Below, piece after piece: positions 36,044 through 44,153 of a DNA stretch of 64,000 nucleotides. The stretch's first letter is position 1, and every line of letters begins with the position of its first letter. Made by a program: the position numbers and the translations under genes. The notes under the pieces are model-generated. The model ran no database searches, was not told the DNA's origin, and saw only the letters and a list, made by a program, of their open reading frames with translations. Source of the stretch: Nitrospirales bacterium (GTDB taxonomy: Bacteria; Nitrospirota; Nitrospiria; Nitrospirales; UBA8639). The DNA lies in contig JAJEJG010000005.1 of assembly GCA_022828225.1 (NCBI GenBank), positions 1 to 64,000 of the forward strand, written 5' to 3'.

Positions 36044-38047
36044 TTGAAGATTCAAACGCTGACTTTACCCGAAGAACTCATCCTGATGCTCCTCAACGAG
36101 GACAACGGGTACTTTCACCAAGTACCCGGTTGGGACTTGAACTGCGCCGTCGCCGGTGCAGTCCTCGCGGAACTCTCTCTCCTGTCGCGGATCGACACGG
36201 ACATGGATTCCCTGTTCCTTGTAGACTCGACAGAAACGGGCGACCCCGCCCTGGATCCCATTCTGAAAGAGATTGCCAGCGAACCGACCCAACGCAACAC
36301 CCAGTTCTGGATTGAACGACTCGCCCCCCGTGCGGAGGAAGTCATTGATTTGACTCTGGATCGCCTGGTCGCCCTGAAGATCCTGGAATTCCATGACGGC
36401 GAGTTCTGGACGCTGGCTCAGACCGGCTGGCAGACGGAAGTGTACGACCACTCCAAAGACGGCACTGCAGGTCAGTTCATCAAAACGCGGATCAGCCGGG
36501 CTATCTTCATGAACGAGATTCCCGATCCGAGAGACATTATCGTCATTTCCCTCGTCAATACGTGCGACGTCTTTCGCTTCATATTCCAACTCGATGAGAC
36601 GTCGGAAGAGCGCATCCAGCTCATCTGCAAGATGGATTTGATCGGCCGATCCATTGCCCGTGCGGTTCAAGACAACATCGCCAGCCCGCTACGTCGACAT
36701 TCCGCCCTGACCAAGAAGATGCCGGTTGTCCCGCTACGTAAATTACTGCTCAATCCACACCTGCACTATGGAAACGTTCCTGCGCTCTTTGCAGACCTTG
36801 CACGAGAGTATGGACCAGTGTTCAAGATCCGCCCGCCGTTTGCGAAACCCATGACCTTCCTGGCCAGCCCCCGGGCCAATCACTGGGTGAATAAGCGTGG
36901 GCGCATGCACCTGAGAAGCAGGAACTATTTTGCTCCCTTCGAGTCAACTTATGGTGCGTCGGGAGTTTTGTCAGCCCTTGACGGCGCCGATCATTTCCAG
37001 CTTCGCAAGTCCATGGCGCAGGCGTATTCACGCGGGAGACTGGAAGGCCAGTTGGACCAACTCTATCGTCATGCCAGAACACAGATGGCGCGTTGGACAG
37101 TTGGGGATATCCTTGCGAGAAACACGTTTCGACAATTGGTGAACGCGCAAACCTCACCTCTCGCCGTCAGCGTTGATTCGCAGGATATCATCGATGATCT
37201 GATAGCGCACAAGGAACGAGTGCTCAACGTTCATATCCTGAAGCTCTTGCCCAAATTCATGTTGAATACCCCGGGCATGAAACGCCGGGCAAAAACCGTG
37301 GACACATTGATGAAACGGGTTCAAGGTGTCCACACACCCGCCCAGCGTGCCGGTTGCCCACGAGACCTTGTGGATGACCTGTTCAGCCTGCACGCGAGCG
37401 ATCCGCAGTTGGTGCCGGAGTCGAATCTGCCCTTCGCTCTATCGGCACATCTGCTTACCAGCATGTACATTGGGGACGCGATTGGCTTCGCGCTTTACAA
37501 CATGGTGACCCGGCCTGTGCTCTACGACAGAATCCGGCGTGAAGCCGATGCACTGTTTGCCAACGGCGATCCGGATATCGAAGACCTCACTCCATCCGCC
37601 GTCGATGTCACTCAGCGCTTCTTTATGGAGTGCCTGCGGATGTACCCGATTGTGCCGGCGTCCATACGAGACGTGACGAATTCATGCATCGTCGAGGATT
37701 ACGAGCTGCCGGTGGGGGCACGGCTCTACAATGTTCAGGCAGCCACGCATTACATGCCCGACCTTTTTCCCAACCCCTTCTCATTTGATATCGACCGCTA
37801 TCTGCCTCCACGCAATGAACACCACGGTCCCGGATATGTTCCGTTCGGGCTGGGCACGCACCGATGCCTCGGCTCCCGTTGGTTGGAACTGCAAATGTCC
37901 ATCAACCTGCTGATGCTCGCGCATTACTTCACTCTCGAAGTGCACCCCGCGAACTACAAGCTCAGGATCAGCCCGTTTCCCTCGATGAAACCGAGCAAGA
38001 AACTGAAGTTCCGCATCGCCGAGCAGAGGCGCGAACTGCACGTCTGA
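36044..38047 (+). CDS. GPP34 (GOLPH3-like) domain fused to cytochrome P450
   Basis: The 667-residue protein has two recognisable parts. Residues about 5-200 resemble GPP34: LTLPEELILMLLNEDNGYF, then AGAVLAELSLLSRID, TGDPALDP and DLTLDRLVALKIL. In eukaryotes GPP34 (GOLPH3/Vps74) binds phosphoinositide membranes. Residues about 225-667 are a P450: ExxR helix ECLR (about 529) and heme loop FGLGTHRCLG (Cys about 607). The I-helix reads YIGDAIG (about 475), with Ala where most P450s have Thr. The apparent start is TTG; a 14-codon ORF at 36003 with GGAGG ends overlapping it, so coupling or a frameshifted start is possible. The substrate is unknown; position suggests sterol or lipid oxidation. Confidence 0.8.
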   Translation: MKIQTLTLPEELILMLLNEDNGYFHQVPGWDLNCAVAGAVLAELSLLSRIDTDMDSLFLVDSTETGDPALDPILKEIASEPTQRNTQFWIERLAPRAEEVIDLTLDRLVALKILEFHDGEFWTLAQTGWQTEVYDHSKDGTAGQFIKTRISRAIFMNEIPDPRDIIVISLVNTCDVFRFIFQLDETSEERIQLICKMDLIGRSIARAVQDNIASPLRRHSALTKKMPVVPLRKLLLNPHLHYGNVPALFADLAREYGPVFKIRPPFAKPMTFLASPRANHWVNKRGRMHLRSRNYFAPFESTYGASGVLSALDGADHFQLRKSMAQAYSRGRLEGQLDQLYRHARTQMARWTVGDILARNTFRQLVNAQTSPLAVSVDSQDIIDDLIAHKERVLNVHILKLLPKFMLNTPGMKRRAKTVDTLMKRVQGVHTPAQRAGCPRDLVDDLFSLHASDPQLVPESNLPFALSAHLLTSMYIGDAIGFALYNMVTRPVLYDRIRREADALFANGDPDIEDLTPSAVDVTQRFFMECLRMYPIVPASIRDVTNSCIVEDYELPVGARLYNVQAATHYMPDLFPNPFSFDIDRYLPPRNEHHGPGYVPFGLGTHRCLGSRWLELQMSINLLMLAHYFTLEVHPANYKLRISPFPSMKPSKKLKFRIAEQRRELHV

Positions 38048-38053
38048 CCGTTC

Positions 38054-38263
38054 TCACTTGATTCGAGATGCGTGGGCGAACGCTAGCCGTTCACGGAACT
38101 CAACTCGAGTCCATCCCGACCCGTTTACGCCTGTTGCTCCGGATAGAGTGGCCTGCAATACCGTCGATGCGTTCCGCTTTTGAGCCGCTGAGATGAGCTT
38201 TGCCTTCTCGATCGTCTTGCGGCTGACGATGAAGAACCAACCATCAGGAAAGGGAGAAAAGAA
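38054..38263 (-). pseudogene. possible remnant of a Rieske oxygenase N terminus
   Basis: Directly after the stop of the outer-membrane gene, the same strand encodes 69 residues without a start codon. They begin FFSPFPDGWFFIVSRKTIEK, which resembles the N terminus of Rieske non-heme oxygenases just before the [2Fe-2S] domain, then lose similarity and stop. I read it as a degraded fragment; low similarity and short length make this tentative. Confidence 0.35.
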
Positions 38264-38265
38264 GC

Positions 38266-39150
38266 CTAGAACCGATAACGTACGCCTACCTCGAACAGAT
38301 GACCTTGCAGATCGGACGTCACCTTGACCGTATTACCCAAGGCATTCCTGCCGTTGAATTCCAACTGGTTGGCTTTGAAGAAGCGGTAGCTCATCTGGAG
38401 GGTAATGTGATTGGTCAGCTCGTAGCCTAGTCCACCGCCGACCTTAAAGGCTAACACCGTGTCAGTGCCGGAAAGGTCGGGCACAGCCCCAGGAGGCAGT
38501 TGGGCCCGTGCGAGGGTCGCGTCTCGGACCGCTTGAGGCAGAGGGGCGTCTGGAGGTAATTGTAACTGTTGGCGCGCCCCAAGGAGTGCGGTCTGGTTCG
38601 TAATCGATTGTTCAAGCGTACCAGGTTCATAATCCACGCCGTCCCAATCAACCTGGACGAAGCCGATACCGCCGCCGATGAAGGGTCTCCAGCGGGAACC
38701 TTCGTTGAAGTCGTACCAGACATTCACCATGGCGCCCAATTGGTCTGCTGGGCCTGAAACGGGAATGTTCACGTCCTCAAGAGGGACACCCTGCGTCTGG
38801 GCAGAGGAGATTCCAGTGTAGATCAGCTTGTCGATATTGGCCCTGGCGAAGAACCCCTCGACCTGGAGACGAAAACCGTTGCCGAATTCACGGCCCAAGA
38901 GGCCACTGACCTTGAACCCCGCACTGTACTCGTTGGTGGCACTAGCGCTGTAATCGTTTCCGAAGGTTGTCCCCTTCGTGACGCTGTCCGAGTCGTCGAG
39001 AAACATGACCGGGACGCTCAAGCCGACGTACCATCTCGGCTCCGACGCGCGCACATCGGGTGTGAACACCGGCATGAGAAACATGGCAACGGCGCCTGCA
39101 ACAACGATCACTCGCTCAAACATGCTTATCCGGTATGAAATGCGTCTCAT
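38266..39150 (-). CDS. outer-membrane beta-barrel protein
   Basis: The 294-residue protein has an N-terminal signal peptide (about residues 10-36, ending VRASEP), then alternating amphipathic strands: WYVGLSVPVMFLDDSD, GFRLQVEGFFARANIDKL, WRPFIGGGIGFVQVDWDG and the terminal HLFEVGVRYRF ending in Phe, the usual outer-membrane insertion signal. It resembles OmpA/OmpW-like 8-strand barrels. The ligand is unknown. Its promoter shares sequence with that of the RND transporter across the sterol locus, so a role in envelope lipid handling is possible. Confidence 0.85.
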   Translation of the reverse strand: MRRISYRISMFERVIVVAGAVAMFLMPVFTPDVRASEPRWYVGLSVPVMFLDDSDSVTKGTTFGNDYSASATNEYSAGFKVSGLLGREFGNGFRLQVEGFFARANIDKLIYTGISSAQTQGVPLEDVNIPVSGPADQLGAMVNVWYDFNEGSRWRPFIGGGIGFVQVDWDGVDYEPGTLEQSITNQTALLGARQQLQLPPDAPLPQAVRDATLARAQLPPGAVPDLSGTDTVLAFKVGGGLGYELTNHITLQMSYRFFKANQLEFNGRNALGNTVKVTSDLQGHLFEVGVRYRF

Positions 39151-39249
39151 GGCATCTCCTCGTTTTCAGCAGGACTGCGGTTTTCCCGAAACGTGTCACG
39201 AGGTAGCGGCGTTTGCTCCACCAGCTTTCAGACGGCAGAATTGGAACGT

Positions 39250-39636
39250 TCATTCTGTCTGGTCGGGGATACTATAGCTTACTAACGATTTAGGGTCCAG
39301 CGATATTAATTGCACTCTCTTGATGGCCCAGTCGTCAATCTGCGAGACAACGGTTGCACCAAACCGGAACCGCGTCACGCGCCTCGGTTCGATGATGGCT
39401 CCTGCTCTACCCTCGTCCGCGACCGGCTGGTACGACATGCCGCAAAACCCAGCGCAGGCATGTACCTGAATGAAGTGTGCACCGCCATACGGTTCTGTGT
39501 TTCCACAACAGTGGACCGGGCGCAGATGCCATGTACATTGTTTAGTTTGTAAAGTGCATAATTCCGCACCCTTTACTCTTGAAAAAATCACGAGAATCCA
39601 GAAGAATGATCCAAGTACCCGACGGCCGTGAAACAA
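39250..39636 (-). CDS. doubtful 128-residue ORF upstream of the barrel gene
   Basis: This minus-strand frame contains protein-like text (FCGMSYQPVADEGRAGAIIE, then PRRVTRFRFGATVVSQIDDW) with several cysteines, but I recognise no family. It would overlap the proposed barrel promoter at 39271-39299. It may be a gene fragment. Otherwise the 631-bp gap 39151-39781 holds no gene that I can support. Confidence 0.22.
   Translation of the reverse strand: MFHGRRVLGSFFWILVIFSRVKGAELCTLQTKQCTWHLRPVHCCGNTEPYGGAHFIQVHACAGFCGMSYQPVADEGRAGAIIEPRRVTRFRFGATVVSQIDDWAIKRVQLISLDPKSLVSYSIPDQTE
39271..39299 (-). promoter_or_regulatory. promoter of the outer-membrane barrel gene
   Basis: On the minus strand TGGACC (39294-39299), a 17-bp spacer and TATAGT (39271-39276) form a sigma70-like promoter, about 120 bp upstream of the start codon. 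The 11-mer TAAGCTATAGT and TGGACCC recur upstream of the RND gene at 52.28 kb. Confidence 0.5.
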
Positions 39637-39712
39637 TCGAGTTCTCTTCTTCCGGGATCGTGCCTCTTACCAAGTGAAATACGTGGTCGATCAATACACC
39701 AAAACCTACAAT

Positions 39713-39737
39713 ATATTCATTTAGTGCAAAACATAAT
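39713..39737 (+). promoter_or_regulatory. TAGTGCA-containing upstream element of the sterol operon
   Basis: TTCATTTAGTGCAAAAC with CATAAT nearby lies 45-70 bp upstream of the methyltransferase start. TAGTGCA is at 39722-39728. The same motif context occurs upstream of the GPP34-P450 gene, which hints at a common regulator or promoter class. I could not assign a -35/-10 pair with confidence. Confidence 0.35.
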
Positions 39738-39781
39738 ATTATTCTTGATAAAATGGTTTAACTTTGCCAAAATGGTCAACA

Positions 39782-40813
39782 ATGAGCCGTACTTCTACTA
39801 AACGATCAAACCCTCGTTCCCTCGCGGATCTCGACCCGGAAGAAGTGAAAACCGTGGTCGATGGATACACCGCGATCTACGACGCCGGCCTGGAGCATAG
39901 AAGAGAGCGTTACCAGTCTTTCGTCAATCACTATTACGACCTGGTGACCGATTTCTACGAGTTCGGCTGGGGTCAATCCTTTCACTTTGCGCCCAGACAC
40001 CGGGGTGAGAGCTTCAAGGCATCGCTGCTCAGGCACCAACGTTTTCTCGCCGAGCGGCTGTCCCTGAAGCCGGGGATGCAAGTACTCGACGTGGGGTGCG
40101 GGGTAGGAGGGCCGATGGGTAATCTGGCTCGCCATTCGGGAGCCAGCTTTATCGGTATCAACAACAACGCCTACCAGATCGAGCGCGCGAAACTGCACAC
40201 GCGGGATGTCGAGTCGTTGTGCCGCTTCATCCACGGTGATTACATGCAGATTCCCGAGGGCGACGATCGCTTCGATGCCGCCTTCGCCATCGAGTCCATG
40301 CCCCACGCGCCGGACAAGACGGGGGCGTTCCGGGAGATCTTCCGGGTCCTGCGTCCGGGGGCCTGTTTCGCGGGCTACGAGTGGTGTCTCACCGAGGACT
40401 TCGACCCGGGGAACGCGGATCACCTGCGCATCAAGAACGACATCATGGTGGGGGATGCATTACCGGACATCGCCCTCACGTCGGAGATTTGTACCTCATT
40501 GCGCACGGCCGGATTCGACCTCCTGGAAGCTCAGGACCGCGCATCCGAGTCCGATCCGGAAACGCCTTGGCACCGAGCATTGCAAGGGCGCGACCTCACT
40601 CTTTCAAGCATTCCGCGCACACCTGTCGGCCGTGCCTTGACTAATTTGACGTTGAGGGTTTTGGAGCGGTTACGGATGGTTCCGAAAGGCACCCGTGCGG
40701 TCAGCACGCTGTTGAATGCAACGGCCGACTCGCTGGTCGAAGGCGGCAAGTCCGGTATCTTTACGCCGATGTTTTTCTTCCTGGCCCGCAAACCCAAGCA
40801 CTCGGGAGATTGA
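39782..40813 (+). CDS. sterol C-24 methyltransferase (Erg6/SMT family)
   Basis: The 343-residue SAM enzyme is strikingly like eukaryotic SMT. It has region I YEFGWGQSFHF (about residue 58), GESFKASLLRHQRFLA, SAM motif LDVGCGVGGP (about 101), IGINNNAYQIERAK, EWCLTEDFDPGN and the C-terminal GGKSGIFTPMFFFLARKP. SMT adds a methyl group at C-24 of the sterol side chain. Bacterial SMTs are rare. An in-frame TTG at 39764 is an alternative start; neither start has a strong ribosome site. It is the first gene of the six-gene sterol operon, 3 bp before the dehydrogenase gene. Confidence 0.92.
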   Translation: MSRTSTKRSNPRSLADLDPEEVKTVVDGYTAIYDAGLEHRRERYQSFVNHYYDLVTDFYEFGWGQSFHFAPRHRGESFKASLLRHQRFLAERLSLKPGMQVLDVGCGVGGPMGNLARHSGASFIGINNNAYQIERAKLHTRDVESLCRFIHGDYMQIPEGDDRFDAAFAIESMPHAPDKTGAFREIFRVLRPGACFAGYEWCLTEDFDPGNADHLRIKNDIMVGDALPDIALTSEICTSLRTAGFDLLEAQDRASESDPETPWHRALQGRDLTLSSIPRTPVGRALTNLTLRVLERLRMVPKGTRAVSTLLNATADSLVEGGKSGIFTPMFFFLARKPKHSGD

Positions 40814-40816
40814 ATA

Positions 40817-41938
40817 ATGGCCTCAGAATCGAGCAAACCCGCTACCTCACCGACGCCGCCCGTTCTCGTCACCGGCTCGGCCGGACACGTGGGCGCCAAC
40901 TTGGTGCGCCGACTGCTCGACGACGGCGTTCGGGTCCGGGTGTTGCTCAGACGCGAAGACAACAACGAAGCATTGGAAGGCCTCGACGTTGAACGCGCGT
41001 TTGCCGACATTCGAGATTTGAAGGCCACCAGGCAGGCGCTCGCGGGCTGTCAAGGCGTCTATCACGTCGCGGCTAAGGTCTCAACCATCGAAGGCAACCG
41101 GGCCCATCGCCGGGAAATATTCGAGTGCAACGCACTCGGCACCCGGAACGTGCTGCAAGCGGCGCGGGAGACCGAGGCCGGCCGGGTCGTAGTGACGGGC
41201 TCGTTCAGTGCGGTCGGATACGATTTGGACGATCCGTCGGCTCCCAGCAACGAGACGATGCAATTCTATCCCATGGAGCGCACGATGCCCTACGAGCGCA
41301 GCAAGGCCCTCGTCGAGCACGAGTGCTGGAAAGCCGCGGCGAAGGGACAGGACGTCATCGTCGCCACGTGTTGTGCGGTGGTTGGAGGCGCCGATTTTTT
41401 CCCCTCGCGATTGGGAAGGACCTTGTGCGACTATGCCAACCGTAAGATTTATGCTTACGTTGACGGCGGCTTCGAGTTTGTCGCGGCACGGGACATTGTC
41501 GAAGGACACCTGCTGTGTATGCAACGCGGACGTTCAGGCGAAAAGTACATCTTCAGCAGCGAGTATAAAACCATTTCCGATATGCTCGATCTGTTCGAGG
41601 AAGTCTCAGGTGTGTCGCGACCCTGCCGGCGGATTCCGACCCGCATGATGCTCGTCTTTTCGGAAGTGGCGAGCTTTTATCTGAGCCGGTTTCACCCGAG
41701 TTTTCCCCAGCGTTTCACTCCAGGCGCCATCCGTTTGTTACAAAAACGCCGTCACGCGGACACAGGGAAAGCGAGACGGGAACTCGGTTACCAGCCAACC
41801 AGTATCCGCGCGGCCGTTCGTGAAGCTTACGCCTTCCACTACCACCGCAACGCGATCACGAATCCGCTTGCGAAACGTCCGTGCGTGACCGCCGCGAGCC
41901 CCGTCGACAATCTCGCTCCGAGCCAGGCATATGGATAA
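40817..41938 (+). CDS. NAD(P)-dependent 3beta-hydroxysteroid dehydrogenase (SdmB/Erg26-like)
   Basis: This 373-residue extended short-chain dehydrogenase has the nucleotide fold VLVTGSAGHVGANLVRRLL and the catalytic YERSK (in PYERSKALVEHE). AGCQGVYHVAAKVS is typical of the 3beta-HSD branch. In Methylococcus capsulatus, SdmB of this family works with Rieske protein SdmA to remove C-4 methyl groups of sterols; in eukaryotes Erg26 oxidises the 3-hydroxyl during decarboxylation. It lies directly upstream of an SdmA-like gene and overlaps it by 8 bp, supporting this role. HpnA-like epimerase is the alternative. Confidence 0.85.
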   Translation: MASESSKPATSPTPPVLVTGSAGHVGANLVRRLLDDGVRVRVLLRREDNNEALEGLDVERAFADIRDLKATRQALAGCQGVYHVAAKVSTIEGNRAHRREIFECNALGTRNVLQAARETEAGRVVVTGSFSAVGYDLDDPSAPSNETMQFYPMERTMPYERSKALVEHECWKAAAKGQDVIVATCCAVVGGADFFPSRLGRTLCDYANRKIYAYVDGGFEFVAARDIVEGHLLCMQRGRSGEKYIFSSEYKTISDMLDLFEEVSGVSRPCRRIPTRMMLVFSEVASFYLSRFHPSFPQRFTPGAIRLLQKRRHADTGKARRELGYQPTSIRAAVREAYAFHYHRNAITNPLAKRPCVTAASPVDNLAPSQAYG

Positions 41939-43058
41939 CGCCCAACGGACACTCAATGTGATTCAGGCGCCGGATGCGCCACCCGGCTTCGAGGAGGCGG
42001 GCAATTTGCGCCAGCAAGCCCGAGCCGCGGGTATGGACCCGGATTATTGGTACGCGGTTGAAGAAGTGCGCCGGGTCAAACCGGGGACGGTGGTCGAGGT
42101 CATTTTCTGGAAACGGTCCATTGCGTTGTTTCGAGGAACGGACGGCTCATTTCACGCCATCGAGAATCGCTGCGCGCATCGCCAGCTCAAACTTTCCATG
42201 GGCGAGGTGCAAGGCTGCCGGCTCGTGTGCGCTTACCACGGCTGGCAGTATGATGAAGACGGACGCTGTGTCGCGATCCCCCACGACCGCCACGGACGAG
42301 GTCTCCCGAAACTCCCGCTCAGAACGTATCCCGTGAAGGTCCGTTACGGTCTGGTCTGGTTGTTCCCCGGAAACCCGGAGCGAGCGGAACTGCGCCGGAT
42401 TCCGGACATCCCCGAACTCGAAGGACCCGCGCGGTGGGCCTGTGAGCCGATGGTCTTCACTTGGGCGGCCCACCACTCGATGGTGATCGACAACGTGAGC
42501 GACTTCACCCACGCCCACCTGCACCGTCGATACCGTCCCTTCGAAGAAGGCGCCACCCTCACCCGTTGCGAGACCGTCGGCGACGACGTGCACGTGGCCT
42601 ACGATACGCAGGTCGGACGCGGGCGCGTCTCCGGACTGTTCGTCGATCACGACCGGCTCAACACCAATCATATGGAGCTCTGCTATCAATACCCCTATCA
42701 GTGGTCGAACACCGACGACGCGATCAAACACTGGCTTTTCGTCCTGCCGATCGATGAACGTACCACCCGGGCGTTCTTCCTGTTCTACTTCAAGTCACTG
42801 AAGGTGCCCTTACTGCCGGTACGTATTCCCCGTTTTGCCATGACCGCGGTGTTGAAGATTTCGAACCGTCTGCTCATCGGCCCTTTACTTTCCCAGGATG
42901 GAGTGGCGGTCGAAGCGGAGCAGCAGGGTTACGAGACACATTGGGACGCGCCACCTATCGAGTACAATCCGGCGGTACGGGCTTTTCAAACCGTGACCGT
43001 GCGCAAGTGGCGGGAGTACAGGACGCGCGTGACGGAGAACGGCGATGCCGGGAGCTGA
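41931..43058 (+). CDS. Rieske [2Fe-2S] oxygenase, likely sterol C-4 demethylase (SdmA-like)
   Basis: The 375-residue protein has a Rieske cluster site formed by CAHRQLKL (about residues 80-87) and CAYHGWQYDEDG (about 99-110). The C-terminal catalytic part contains DNVSDFTHAHLHRRY, whose Asp and His residues fit the mononuclear iron site of Rieske oxygenases. Hydrophobic segments near residues 285-320 suggest membrane contact. Beside the SdmB-like dehydrogenase and CYP51, oxidation of sterol C-4 methyl groups is the most likely role, by analogy to Methylococcus. A reductase partner is not encoded here. Start overlaps the previous gene by 8 bp. Confidence 0.85.
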   Translation: MDNAQRTLNVIQAPDAPPGFEEAGNLRQQARAAGMDPDYWYAVEEVRRVKPGTVVEVIFWKRSIALFRGTDGSFHAIENRCAHRQLKLSMGEVQGCRLVCAYHGWQYDEDGRCVAIPHDRHGRGLPKLPLRTYPVKVRYGLVWLFPGNPERAELRRIPDIPELEGPARWACEPMVFTWAAHHSMVIDNVSDFTHAHLHRRYRPFEEGATLTRCETVGDDVHVAYDTQVGRGRVSGLFVDHDRLNTNHMELCYQYPYQWSNTDDAIKHWLFVLPIDERTTRAFFLFYFKSLKVPLLPVRIPRFAMTAVLKISNRLLIGPLLSQDGVAVEAEQQGYETHWDAPPIEYNPAVRAFQTVTVRKWREYRTRVTENGDAGS

Positions 43059-44145
43059 GCCGCTCTTCCCGTTGTCCGCACTGTCCGGCGAGACCCTGCT
43101 CGAGGCGGCGGTAATGATGCTGGCGTTTGTCGGCGTGTTGTTTCTGGGCTCAATGCTCCTGCCCGGATCCCGGGTGACAGGGCCGGAGGTCGAAGGACAA
43201 GCAAGCACCTACACGCTCAACGGCCTTGCCCTGTTCCTGATGACCGCGATCGTGTCCTGTTTGGCCCAAGTCTCGGGCTTGTTTTCTCTTTCCGTGCTGC
43301 ATACCCACTTCGCCGCTTTGTTCGTAGTGACCAACGTCTTCGCATTCGCTCTGTCCGGCTGGCTGTATTGGCGGGGCGTCAGGGCCCGGGATGCACCACC
43401 GGGACCATGGCGAGGTTACTTCTTTGGAGTGGAACTCAATCCTGTATGGTTCGGGGTGGATTTGAAGCTGTTCAGTTACCGCCCTTCCCTCATCGCCCTG
43501 GCGCTGTTCAACGCCTCGTTTGCCGTCGTGCAGTACGAAACCTACGGCGGGCTGACCCTGGCGATGGCACTCTATCAGATCTTCACCTTCTTCTATGTGC
43601 TCAACTACTTCCAGTTCGAATACGGCATGACCCACACCTGGGACATCGTCAGTGAGCGCTTCGGGTGGATGTTGATTTGGGGAGACTACGTGCTGGTGCC
43701 GTTTTTCTATTGCCTCGCCGGCTGGTGGCTGGTCCACGCACCGGGAACGCTGTCTCCCATTGCCGCCGTTGCGCTCGTACTGTTGTTCGCCTTCGGCTTC
43801 TGGATCTTCCGTGGCGCCAACGAGCAAAAGCACCGCTTCAAGCGCGATCCTCACGTCATGATTTGGGGACAACCCGCGCAATCCCTGGACGGGCGCCTGC
43901 TGGTCTCCGGATTCTGGGGCATCGGACGGCATCTCAACTATACCGGCGAGATCTGCGTGTACCTCGCGTTCACCCTTACCACCGGGTTCGAATCCTGGGT
44001 GCCCTACCTGTTGCCCGCATGGCTGGCGGGTCTGTTGTGGCATCGTTCAAGACGTGATGAGCACCGCTGCCGCGCCAAGTACGGCGAGTTGTGGGAACGC
44101 TACACGCAACGGGTGCGTTATTCGATGTGCCCGTTTGTCTATTGA
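43045..44145 (+). CDS. sterol C-14 reductase (Erg24/LBR/TM7SF2 family)
   Basis: The 366-residue multi-spanning membrane protein carries the family signatures ELNPVWFGVDLKLFSYRPSL, IFRGANEQKHRFKRDP, LLVSGFWGIGRHLNYTGE and the C-terminal RRDEHRCRAKYGELWERY. IFRGAN-QK is closer to the Erg24/LBR branch than to Erg4, so NADPH reduction of the C14-15 double bond left by CYP51 is favoured. Erg4-type C24(28) reduction is the alternative, relevant because an SMT is present. It overlaps the Rieske gene by 14 bp and precedes CYP51 by 8 bp. Confidence 0.9.
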   Translation: MPGAEPLFPLSALSGETLLEAAVMMLAFVGVLFLGSMLLPGSRVTGPEVEGQASTYTLNGLALFLMTAIVSCLAQVSGLFSLSVLHTHFAALFVVTNVFAFALSGWLYWRGVRARDAPPGPWRGYFFGVELNPVWFGVDLKLFSYRPSLIALALFNASFAVVQYETYGGLTLAMALYQIFTFFYVLNYFQFEYGMTHTWDIVSERFGWMLIWGDYVLVPFFYCLAGWWLVHAPGTLSPIAAVALVLLFAFGFWIFRGANEQKHRFKRDPHVMIWGQPAQSLDGRLLVSGFWGIGRHLNYTGEICVYLAFTLTTGFESWVPYLLPAWLAGLLWHRSRRDEHRCRAKYGELWERYTQRVRYSMCPFVY

Positions 44146-44153
44146 GGGCAGGA

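Noticed and set aside
40817-41938. HpnA (hopanoid-associated sugar epimerase) as the name for the dehydrogenase
   Set aside because: No other hopanoid genes are adjacent, and pairing with a Rieske oxygenase and CYP51 fits a sterol C-4 demethylation dehydrogenase better.
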